Assembly (NCBI GenBank): GCA_030150315.1 | Contig: JASLGB010000425.1 | Coordinates: 1 to 5,505, forward strand | Direction: 5' to 3' | Length of the DNA: 5,505 nucleotides | Source: Dokdonella sp. | GTDB lineage: Bacteria; Pseudomonadota; Gammaproteobacteria; Xanthomonadales; Rhodanobacteraceae | Part shown: in pieces, positions 1-5,366 of the stretch | Layout of the letters: every line of letters begins with the position of its first letter | Position numbering within the stretch: the first letter of the stretch is position 1 | Made by a program: the position numbers and the translations under genes | Notes under the pieces: generated by a model | What the model saw: only the letters and a program-made list of their open reading frames with translations | What the model was told of the DNA's origin: nothing | The model's database searches: none

Positions 1-147
1 AGCCTCGCCAGCGGCATTCCGATGGCCAATGTGCTGTTCGCCGGCAGCGCGGTCGGCGCGACCGTGCTGCCGCTGATGGTGTTCCACCAGATCCAGTTGA
101 TGGTCTGCGCCGCGCTGGCGCAGCGCTATTCGCGACAGGCGCCATGA
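1..147 (+). CDS. Bile acid:sodium symporter (SBF-like) family protein, C-terminal end
   Basis: Partial gene: only the last 48 codons and the TGA stop are present, in frame from base 1. The peptide has a small-residue-rich membrane segment (GIPMANVLFAGSAVGATVLP), then a second hydrophobic stretch containing VFHQIQLMVCAALAQRY and a short basic tail. From memory, the GxPMAxVLF...LPLMxFHQIQLMVC pattern is the C-terminus of the SBF-like (YfeH-type) branch of the bile acid:sodium symporter superfamily, which are inner-membrane proteins with about ten helices. The substrate of this branch is not established, and nothing here shows bile-acid transport. The gene appears unrelated to the downstream degradation genes, from which 91 non-coding bases separate it. 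The family call is fairly sure; the function is unknown. Confidence 0.75.
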   Translation, partial: SLASGIPMANVLFAGSAVGATVLPLMVFHQIQLMVCAALAQRYSRQAP

Positions 148-225
148 AGATGCGCGCATCGACGCGCTATGGTTGGCGCGCGCCACGCCAGGCGGCGCGT
201 TCCCCGCATTTCCTTTTCCCGACCC

Positions 226-229
226 GGAG
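226..229 (+). promoter_or_regulatory. Ribosome binding site deciding the FAH-family start
   Basis: GGAG lies 9 nt before the ATG at 239. It supports that ATG over the in-frame TTG at 173, which would add 22 residues (a low-complexity stretch rich in Ala, Pro and Phe) and has no comparable Shine-Dalgarno sequence. Confidence 0.5.
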
Positions 230-238
230 TGGTTGCCG

Positions 239-937
239 ATGAAACCGGCTTTCGAACCCGCACCTTCCGTCGCCGTTCCGATCGCCGGGACGGATCTCTC
301 CTTTCCGGTGCGCCGCATCTACTGCGTCGGACGCAACTACGCCGCGCATGCGCGCGAGATGGGTTCCGATCCGCAACGCGAGCCGCCGTTCTTCTTCTGC
401 AAGCCGGCCGACGCGATCCTCTACGTCGCGCCCGGCCGGGTGGGCGTATTTCCGTATCCGGCCAAGAAGCAGAACTGCCACTACGAGGTGGAACAGGTCG
501 TGGCGATCGGCAAGCGAGGGCGCGACATCCCCGTCGACGCGGCGCTCGAGCACGTCTACGGATACGCACTCGGCCTGGACATGACGCGGCGCGACCTGCA
601 GGTGCAGATGCGCGACAGTGGCCGGCCGTGGGACATCGGCAAGGCGTTCGACCACTCTGCCCCGATCGGACCGATCCACCGCGCCGAAGACGTCGGCCAT
701 CTGCAGCACGGCGCGATCTGGCTTCGCCTCAACGGCGAGATGAAACAGGAGTCGAACCTCGCCGACCGCATCTGGCCGGTCGCCGAAACGATCGCCTGCC
801 TGTCGACGTTCTTCGAGCTGGTACCGGGCGACCTCATCTACACCGGCACGCCGGAAGGCGTCGGCGCGGTGCAGCGCGGCGACCGCCTGCGCGCCGGCAT
901 CGACGGTCTGGGCGAACTCGACCTCGACGTCGCCTGA
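239..937 (+). CDS. Fumarylacetoacetate hydrolase-family protein, probable fumarylpyruvate hydrolase
   Basis: 232 residues, the length of the small single-domain FAH enzymes (FAHD1/NagK type), not the roughly 420-residue tyrosine-pathway FAH. Expected reaction: metal-dependent hydrolytic C-C cleavage of fumarylpyruvate to fumarate and pyruvate, or a related acylpyruvate, in the cytoplasm. The fold's hallmarks are visible: RRIYCVGRNYAAHAREMG at 25-42, FFFCKPADAI at 51-60, metal ligands E83 and E85 in HYEVEQ, the third ligand D114 in ALGLDMTRRD, K135 in DIGKAFDHSAPIGP (the position of the family's conserved lysine), and YTGTPEGVG at 201-209. The CKPADA segment is, from memory, typical of the fumarylpyruvate hydrolase branch. 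The ATG at 239 was chosen for its GGAG and because the conserved region begins soon after it. A glutathione-dependent isomerase gene follows 13 nt later, so the two are probably co-transcribed and act in sequence. The family is certain; substrate choice between fumarylpyruvate and fumarylacetoacetate is inferred. Confidence 0.9.
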   Translation: MKPAFEPAPSVAVPIAGTDLSFPVRRIYCVGRNYAAHAREMGSDPQREPPFFFCKPADAILYVAPGRVGVFPYPAKKQNCHYEVEQVVAIGKRGRDIPVDAALEHVYGYALGLDMTRRDLQVQMRDSGRPWDIGKAFDHSAPIGPIHRAEDVGHLQHGAIWLRLNGEMKQESNLADRIWPVAETIACLSTFFELVPGDLIYTGTPEGVGAVQRGDRLRAGIDGLGELDLDVA

Positions 938-939
938 AC

Positions 940-945
940 AGGAGA
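940..945 (+). promoter_or_regulatory. Strong ribosome binding site of the isomerase gene
   Basis: AGGAGA lies 5 nt before the ATG at 951 and directly after the TGA of the hydrolase gene (935-937). It is the best Shine-Dalgarno match in the window and fixes the isomerase start. Confidence 0.75.
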
Positions 946-950
946 AGGCC

Positions 951-1595
951 ATGCAGCTCTACAGCTATTTCCGCAGTTCCGCCGCGTTCCGCGTGCGCAT
1001 CGCGCTGAACCTGAAAAACCTTTCCTACGACACCGTCCCCGTGCATCTGCTGCGCGACGGCGGCCAGCAGTTGGCGCCGGACTATCGCGGCATCGCGCCG
1101 GAAGGTCTGGTGCCGGTGCTGGTCGACGGCGACACGACCCTGCACCAGTCTCTGGCGATCATCCAATACCTCGACGAAACCCATCCCTCGCCGCCGCTGC
1201 TGCCGGCTTCGGCGGCCGATCGCGCCGCCGTGCGCGCCATCGCGCTGGACATCGCCTGCGACATCCATCCGCTCGGCAACCTGCGCGTGCTCAAGCACCT
1301 GGCCAAGACGCACGGCCTGCAGAAAGACGACACCGATGCGTGGATCCGCCATTGGGTCGGCACCGGCTTCGAGGCGCTGGAAACCCGCCTGGCCCGCTCG
1401 CCCGCGCGCGGCGCGTTCTGCCACGGCGACACGCCGACCCTGGCCGACATCGTGCTGGTGCCGCAGGTGTTCAACGCGCGCCGTTTCGGTCTCGACATGG
1501 CGCGCTATCCGACCATCGCGGCGATCGATGCGCAGTGCAACGCGCTGGCCGCCTTCGTCGACGCGGCGCCGGCAAACCAGCCCGACGCCGAATAG
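951..1595 (+). CDS. maiA: Maleylacetoacetate / maleylpyruvate isomerase (zeta-class glutathione transferase)
   Basis: 214 residues, the usual length for zeta-class GSTs. It would carry out glutathione-dependent cis-trans isomerisation of maleylacetoacetate to fumarylacetoacetate, or of maleylpyruvate to fumarylpyruvate, in the cytoplasm. The thioredoxin-like N-terminal domain (about 1-82) carries the zeta motif at 7-19 (FRSSAAFRVRIAL, with the active-site serines S9 and S10), the cis-proline loop GLVPVL at 52-57 (P56), and the glutathione gamma-glutamyl-binding pair Q66-S67 in LHQSLAIIQYLDE. The helical domain has the zeta-typical CDIHPLGNLRVLKHL at 103-117 and the folding motif GDTPTLADIVLVPQ at 159-172, then NARRFGLDMARYPTI. 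The cysteine found after the serine pair in many zeta GSTs is alanine here (A11), as in many bacterial members. It lies 13 nt behind the FAH-family gene, which would hydrolyse its product. The symbol is a family-level call; nagL (maleylpyruvate isomerase) is the alternative. Confidence 0.92.
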   Translation: MQLYSYFRSSAAFRVRIALNLKNLSYDTVPVHLLRDGGQQLAPDYRGIAPEGLVPVLVDGDTTLHQSLAIIQYLDETHPSPPLLPASAADRAAVRAIALDIACDIHPLGNLRVLKHLAKTHGLQKDDTDAWIRHWVGTGFEALETRLARSPARGAFCHGDTPTLADIVLVPQVFNARRFGLDMARYPTIAAIDAQCNALAAFVDAAPANQPDAE

Positions 1596-1656
1596 CAGCG
1601 CCGCGACGGGGATGCGCGCCGTGTCTGCCCGCCTCCGCGTCGCGTTCCGTGCCGCC

Positions 1657-1686
1657 TTGCCGTGAAGGGGCCGGAACCGGAACAAT
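1657..1686 (+). promoter_or_regulatory. Weak candidate promoter for the ABC cassette
   Basis: In the 116-base gap before the ABC ATPase gene, TTGCCG (1657-1662) and AACAAT (1681-1686) are separated by 18 nt. Each matches the sigma-70 consensus at 4 of 6 bases. The placement, about 25 nt before the GTG start, is plausible. In DNA this GC-rich such a match is weak evidence. Confidence 0.2.
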
Positions 1687-1711
1687 CGCGGTTCTCCGTT
1701 GTGCGACTGCC

Positions 1712-2449
1712 GTGAATCCTTCCGCTCCCACCCTCGCCCTGCAGCAGGTCGGCCGCGTTCTCGCCGGACGCGATGCCGTGCGCGCGCTGGATCTGGAGCT
1801 GCACCGCGGCGAGGTGCTCGGCCTGCTCGGCATCAACGGCGCCGGCAAGAGCACCACGCTGCGCATGATCGCCGGCGTGCTGGCGCCGAGCCGTGGCACC
1901 GTGCGCCTCGACGGCGAAGACCTGTACGAATACCCGGAGCTCGCGCGCCGCCGCATTGGCTATCTGCCGGAAGTGCCGCCGCTGCATGCCGAACTGACGC
2001 CAGCCGAATTCCTCGCCTTCTGCGCGCGCCTGCGCGGGCTGGCGCGTGGCGTCGTCGCGCCGGCGGTCGCGCGCGCGATCGAGCGCTGCGAGCTTGGCGA
2101 AGTGCGCCAGCGCCCGATCGCCACGCTGTCCAAGGGGTTCCGCCAACGCGTTGGCCTGGCGCAGGCGATCCTGCACGAGCCGGAACTGGTCGTGCTCGAC
2201 GAACCGGCCTCCGGTCTGGATCCGGTGCAGGCGCTTAAACTGCGCGAACTGGTGCGCGGCCTCGGCGCCGATCACGCGGTGGTGCTGTCCACCCATGTGC
2301 TGCCGGATGTGGCCGCCTGCTGCGACCGCGTGGCCATCCTGCATCGCGGCGCGCTGCGCCATCTCGGCCCGACCGGCGCGCACGACGCCACGCTCGACCG
2401 CGTGTTCCTGTCGATCGCAATGGCCGATACGGCGGAGCCGGCGAAATGA
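1712..2449 (+). CDS. ABC transporter ATP-binding protein, GldA/NosF-like
   Basis: 245 residues; the cytoplasmic ATPase of an ABC-2 type transporter. Nucleotide-binding motifs appear in order: Walker A GINGAGKST at 40-48 (K46), the region IGYLPEVPPLHAELTPAEFL at 82-101, the signature LSKGFRQRVGLAQAI at 139-153 (LSKGF replaces the classic LSGGQ), Walker B LVVLDEP at 159-165, D-loop SGLDP at 167-171 and H-loop histidine H195 in LSTH. IGYLPE with a following ELT and the LSKGF-type signature are, from memory, typical of the GldA/NosF/CcmA-like group, in which Glu occupies the Q-loop position (E87). The frame is open well upstream, but homology begins at about residue 8. GTG 1712 gives the normal N-terminus, although no good Shine-Dalgarno sequence precedes it. 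The stop overlaps the permease start (ATGA, 2446-2449), so translation is probably coupled. The ATPase call is certain; the substrate is unknown. Confidence 0.93.
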   Translation: MNPSAPTLALQQVGRVLAGRDAVRALDLELHRGEVLGLLGINGAGKSTTLRMIAGVLAPSRGTVRLDGEDLYEYPELARRRIGYLPEVPPLHAELTPAEFLAFCARLRGLARGVVAPAVARAIERCELGEVRQRPIATLSKGFRQRVGLAQAILHEPELVVLDEPASGLDPVQALKLRELVRGLGADHAVVLSTHVLPDVAACCDRVAILHRGALRHLGPTGAHDATLDRVFLSIAMADTAEPAK

Positions 2450-3204
2450 GCGTGACCGCCTTGATCGCCCGCCACGAATGGCGCCGCCTGGCGGTGCAGC
2501 CGTTCGCCTGGATGCTCGCCGCCGTCGCGCTGGCCCTGATGGCGTGGCAGTTCCTGCTGTCGGTCGACGGGTTTCAGGCGCTGGCGCCGAAACTCGGCGG
2601 CCTCGACCACGCGCCCGGCGCGACCGACCTCGTCGCGCTTGCCCTGCTGCGCGGCTGGGCCAGCCTGCTGGTCTTGCTGGTGCCACTGGTGACCATGCGC
2701 ACGCTGGCCGGCGAGCGCCGCGCGCAGACGCTGCCGCTGCTGCTCGCCAGCGGCATCGGCAACCTGCGCATCGTGCTCGGCAAGTTCTTCGGCGCCTACG
2801 GCTATGTGCTGGCGCTGACCGCCCTGGTCGCGCTGATGCCGCTGGCGCTCGGCTTCGGCACCGCGCTGGACTGGGGCAAGCTGGCCGCCGCCTTGCTCGG
2901 CATCGCGCTGTACGCCGCCGCGCTGGTCGCGATCGGCGTTGCCTGTTCGGCATGGACTTCGCAGCCGGCGCTGGCCGCCGCCGCCGCGCTGGCGATCGCC
3001 AGCCTGCTCGCCGTGGTCGACGCCGGCGCGCGCATGCAAGGCATCGACAACTCCGCCATCAACTACCTCGCGCTGACCACGCATCTGGAGCCGTTCTTCC
3101 TCGGCCTCGTCGGCAGCGTCGACATCGTCTACTTCGCCCTGCTCGCCGTGCTGGCGCTGGCGCTGGCAACGCGCCGGCTCGACACCTTGCGGACGGGCGA
3201 CTGA
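2446..3204 (+). CDS. ABC-2 type transporter permease, GldF-like
   Basis: 252 residues; the inner-membrane subunit expected to pair with the preceding ATPase, probably as a homodimer because no second permease is present. About six hydrophobic segments can be read at residues 20-40, 67-88, 115-138, 144-168, 174-192 and 226-241. A short cytoplasmic N-terminus (ARHEWRRL) precedes the first. After the second segment comes TMRTLAGERRAQTLPLLLAS at 83-102, the conserved ABC-2 coupling region (usually xMRxxAEERxxGTxELLL). The loop at 42-66 and the stretch before the last helix (INYLALTTHLEPFFLGLVGS, 205-224) match the GldF/NosY-like layout. The ATG overlaps the ATPase stop by 4 nt and has GGAG (2434-2437) 8 nt before it. 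The stop shares one base with the next start (TGATG, 3202-3206). The family is sure; the cargo is not known. Confidence 0.9.
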   Translation: MSVTALIARHEWRRLAVQPFAWMLAAVALALMAWQFLLSVDGFQALAPKLGGLDHAPGATDLVALALLRGWASLLVLLVPLVTMRTLAGERRAQTLPLLLASGIGNLRIVLGKFFGAYGYVLALTALVALMPLALGFGTALDWGKLAAALLGIALYAAALVAIGVACSAWTSQPALAAAAALAIASLLAVVDAGARMQGIDNSAINYLALTTHLEPFFLGLVGSVDIVYFALLAVLALALATRRLDTLRTGD

Positions 3205-4568
3205 TGCGCGCACGGATCGGCCCCCTGCTGCATGCGCTGCTGCTGCTCGTCGCGGCCTCGGCCGTCGCCTTCCTCAGCACGCGCCACGGTTTCGTCGCCG
3301 ACTGGAGCCGCAGCCGCCAGGCCAGCCTCGGTGCCGAATCGGTGGCGATGCTGAAGACGCTCGACGCGCCGGTGGAGGTGATCTGCTACGCGCGCCAGCA
3401 GGGCGGCCTGCGCGCGGTCGTGTCCGCCTTCGTCGAGCGCTATCGCCGCGTCAAGCCGGATCTGCGTCTGCGCTTCGTCGATCCCGACGCCGATCCCGGC
3501 GCGATGCGCGACGCCGGCGTCAGCGTCGATGGCGAGATCGAATTGCGCTACCGCGAACGCAGCGAACGGCTCAAGGTGCTCGGCGAGGCCGAGTTCTCCA
3601 ACGCGCTTGTGCGCCTGTCGCGGCCGAACACGCGCATAGTCGCCTTCCTCGAAGGCGAGGGCGAGCGCCAGCCGCTGGGCAAGGCCAACGCCGACCTTGG
3701 CCGCTTCGTCGCCACCCAGGCCGGGCGCGGACTGCACGCCGTGCCGCTGGCGCTGGCCAGCGTGGCGCAGGTGCCGGACAACGTCGATCTGCTGGTGGTG
3801 GCCAATCCGCGCGTCGCGCTGCCGGCGTCCGCCGTGGACGAGTTGCTGGACTACCTCGATCGCGGCGGCGCCTTGCTGTGGCTGGCCGAACCGGGCGAAC
3901 CGGCGCAACAGGACGGCGGCGGCCTCGACCGGCTGGCGCAGGCGCTCGGACTGCGCGTGCTGCCCGGCGTGGTCGTTGATGGCAGCGGTCAGGCCTTCGG
4001 CTTGGGCGATCCGAGTTTCGTCGCGGTCAGCCAGTATCCGGCGCACGCGATCACGCAGGATTTCCTGCTGACCACGCTGTTTCCGCAGCCGTCCGCGCTG
4101 GCGCGTCGCGCCGACTCGCGTTGGGAGGCGCAGCCGATCCTGCGCTCCAGCGCGCAGTCGTGGAACGAGACCGGCCCGATTCCGAAAAGCGGCGACAGCG
4201 CCGACACGATCCGCCAGGACGACGACGCAGGCGAGTTCGCCGGCCCGCTCGATCTCGGCTTCGCGCTGCTGCGCACCTCGCCGCGCCCGGATCGCGCGCA
4301 GCAGCGCGTGGTGGTGATCGGCGACGGCGATTTCCTGTCCAACAGCTTCCTCGGCAACGGCGGCAACCGCGACTTCGGCCAGCGCGTGTTCGACTGGCTG
4401 CTCGGCGACGACGCGCAGATCCGCGTGGCCGATGCGGTCGCGCCGGATCGCGTGCTCAATTTCGAGCCCGCCACACTGGCCGCACTCGGCGGCGTTTTCC
4501 TGTTCGGCCTGCCGCTGCTGCTGGCTGGCAGCGGCGCGTGGATCGCATGGCGCAGGCGCCGGCGTTGA
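3204..4568 (+). CDS. GldG-like ABC transporter auxiliary protein
   Basis: 454 residues. An N-terminal hydrophobic segment (about 7-24, basic residues before it) and a C-terminal one (about 424-448, followed by WRRRRR) suggest a protein anchored at both ends with a large extracytoplasmic domain between. That domain reads like the GldG-type family (ABC-type uncharacterised transport, PF09822-like): an early region around VEVICYAR (57-64) and RLRFVDPDADPG (88-99), FLEGEGER at 148-155 (usually FxxGHGE), DNVDLLVVANPR at 192-203, YLDRGGALLWLAEP at 217-230, SSAQSWNE at 315-322, and RVVVIGDGDFLSNSFLGN at 368-385. It has no ATPase motif. Its gene directly follows the ATPase and permease genes, so it probably works with that transporter in the envelope. 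The ATG at 3204 was chosen because it overlaps the permease stop and gives a signal-anchor; the frame is open further upstream, but that part overlaps the permease gene. The family call is good; the biochemical role is unknown. Confidence 0.87.
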   Translation: MRARIGPLLHALLLLVAASAVAFLSTRHGFVADWSRSRQASLGAESVAMLKTLDAPVEVICYARQQGGLRAVVSAFVERYRRVKPDLRLRFVDPDADPGAMRDAGVSVDGEIELRYRERSERLKVLGEAEFSNALVRLSRPNTRIVAFLEGEGERQPLGKANADLGRFVATQAGRGLHAVPLALASVAQVPDNVDLLVVANPRVALPASAVDELLDYLDRGGALLWLAEPGEPAQQDGGGLDRLAQALGLRVLPGVVVDGSGQAFGLGDPSFVAVSQYPAHAITQDFLLTTLFPQPSALARRADSRWEAQPILRSSAQSWNETGPIPKSGDSADTIRQDDDAGEFAGPLDLGFALLRTSPRPDRAQQRVVVIGDGDFLSNSFLGNGGNRDFGQRVFDWLLGDDAQIRVADAVAPDRVLNFEPATLAALGGVFLFGLPLLLAGSGAWIAWRRRRR

Positions 4569-5062
4569 AGCGCCGCACGCGCCATCTGCTCGGCCTTGGC
4601 GCCGTGGCCGTCGCGCTTGGCCTGGCCGTGTTCGCGCAGCTGCGTCACGAACAAGCGCTGGCGCCCGAACCGCTCACGCGCATCGACGCCGCCGCCGTGC
4701 GCGCGGTGGCGGTCCGCTGCGAAGGCTGCACTGTGCGCCGCTTCGAGAAGCGCGACGGGCACTGGCACATGCTGGAGCCCGAGGACGCCGCCGCGAACGA
4801 TGCGGCGGTCGAGCGTCTGGTCGCGATCGCGAACGCACCGATCCGCTTCCGCCATGCGGCAGGTCAGCTCGACCCGAAAAAACTCGGCCTCGATCCGCCG
4901 CTGGCCACGCTGGCGCTGGATGCAACGACGCTGCGCTTTGGCACCACCGATGCGATCCACGGCGACCGCTACGTCGAGGTCGACGGCGCGATCGCGCTGG
5001 TGCCCGACCGCTTCAGCGTGCATCTGTTCGCCACGCCGGACAGCGAGCGCGCCGCGCGCTGA
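4547..5062 (+). CDS. DUF4340 domain-containing protein, membrane-anchored
   Basis: 171 residues. A basic N-terminus (LKRRTRHL, 7-14) followed by a hydrophobic segment (about 14-31) suggests a signal-anchor, with the rest outside the cytoplasm. The exported part has the pattern of DUF4340 (PF14238): GHWHMLEPEDAAANDAAVERL at 71-91, the diagnostic LDPKKLGLDPP at 108-118, then TLALDATTLRFG and YVEVDGAIALVPDRF at 142-156. It contains a CxxC pair (C58 and C61). The ATG at 4547 overlaps the preceding gene by 22 nt. A TTG at 4565 overlapping the previous stop is an alternative start that would remove six residues. It is the last gene of the ABC cassette, and DUF4340 proteins commonly sit next to GldG-like proteins. 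The length suits the short single-domain form. The domain call is good; function is unknown. Confidence 0.8.
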   Translation: MAQAPALKRRTRHLLGLGAVAVALGLAVFAQLRHEQALAPEPLTRIDAAAVRAVAVRCEGCTVRRFEKRDGHWHMLEPEDAAANDAAVERLVAIANAPIRFRHAAGQLDPKKLGLDPPLATLALDATTLRFGTTDAIHGDRYVEVDGAIALVPDRFSVHLFATPDSERAAR

Positions 5063-5135
5063 TCGCTCGTGCGTTCGGCGCTGGGACCGCCCGGCGCGCA
5101 GCCTGCGGTCGGTGCCGGACGATCTGGACTCCCAT

Positions 5136-5180
5136 CGTCGGAAGTCGCGCCCTCGGGAATCGTGCCATCGGAAATGGAGC
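5136..5180. repeat. Degenerate 15-nt tandem repeat, three units
   Basis: Three consecutive 15-base units can be aligned: 5136-5150 (cgtcggaagtcgcgc), 5151-5165 (cctcgggaatcgtgc) and 5166-5180 (catcggaaatggagc). They share a core close to TCGGgAATCGnGC. The similarity is partial and the array may be a decayed form of the GGGAATC-type intergenic repeats that I recall from Xanthomonadaceae. No function is evident. Confidence 0.4.
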
Positions 5181-5185
5181 GCGTT

Positions 5186-5215
5186 CGAAGCGGCTCATCG
5201 GCCATCGCTTCGTTT
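5186..5215 (+). terminator. Possible intrinsic terminator after the ABC cassette
   Basis: CGAAGCG (5186-5192) and CGCTTCG (5206-5212) form a perfect 7-bp stem with a 13-nt loop, followed by TTT. It lies 124 nt after the DUF4340 stop and before mutM. The short stem, long loop and only three Ts make it a weak terminator at best. Confidence 0.3.
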
Positions 5216-5366
5216 GGCGTCGGGCTGTCCACACACCGCTCGCCGCGCGTCAGGCCGCTCGGACTCCGGTCGTTCCCGTCGGTTCCGCCGCCGGGTGGCG
5301 CAATTGCCAAGCGCCGCTGCTCTGGCGCATCGTGCGCGTCCGCCCGCGCGCTTCCGCAACGCTCCC

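Larger units (their letters stand above)
5063..5366. other. Non-coding gap between the ABC cassette and mutM
   Basis: No convincing gene is present on either strand. The open frames here give low-complexity Arg/Ser/Pro/Gly/Ala-rich peptides without recognisable motifs and look like chance frames in GC-rich DNA. The gap holds a degenerate 15-nt tandem repeat (5136-5180), a 7-bp hairpin followed by TTT (5186-5215), a 6-bp inverted repeat (5085-5090 with 5105-5110), and three mutually complementary 5-mers (5297-5328) shortly before mutM. The mutM promoter should lie here, but no good sigma-70 match was found. Confidence 0.6.

Noticed and set aside
174..200. 12-bp palindrome TGGCGCGCGCCA (174-185) and an overlapping 6-7 bp hairpin (178-184 with 194-200) as a terminator for the symporter gene
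   Set aside because: There is no run of Ts directly after the stem, only a mixed pyrimidine stretch, and GC palindromes of this size arise easily at this base composition. It was not distinguishable from chance.
173..238. N-terminal extension of the FAH-family protein from a TTG at 173
   Set aside because: It adds a low-complexity segment outside the family's conserved region and lacks a Shine-Dalgarno, whereas the ATG at 239 has GGAG at 9 nt spacing.
1602..1644. Inverted repeat CGCGACG/CGTCGCG between the isomerase and ABC ATPase genes as a terminator
   Set aside because: The 7-bp arms are separated by 29 nt and only two Ts follow, so the structure is too weak to call.
1505..2953. Long minus-strand frame of 482 codons opposite the ABC genes (and similar ones at 2272-3213, 3129-4046 and 3989-5023)
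   Set aside because: They are antisense to well-recognised genes. Their products are Arg/Ala/Gly/Gln-rich with no recognisable domain, as expected of shadow frames in GC-rich coding DNA.
2046..3203. Long open frame running in frame into the GldG-like gene, which would give an 840-residue protein
   Set aside because: Its first 386 codons overlap the ATPase and permease genes in another frame and encode an Arg/Ala/Pro-rich peptide without motifs. The GldG-like protein has a proper signal-anchor from the ATG at 3204.
5085..5110. GACCGC/GCGGTC inverted repeat just after the DUF4340 stop as an intrinsic terminator
   Set aside because: A 6-bp stem with a 14-nt loop and no T tract; the hairpin at 5186-5212 is a better, though still weak, candidate.
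5225..5233. DnaA-box-like CTGTCCACA
   Set aside because: It is a single 7-of-9 match to TTATCCACA with no neighbouring boxes, AT-rich region or origin genes, so it is likely chance.
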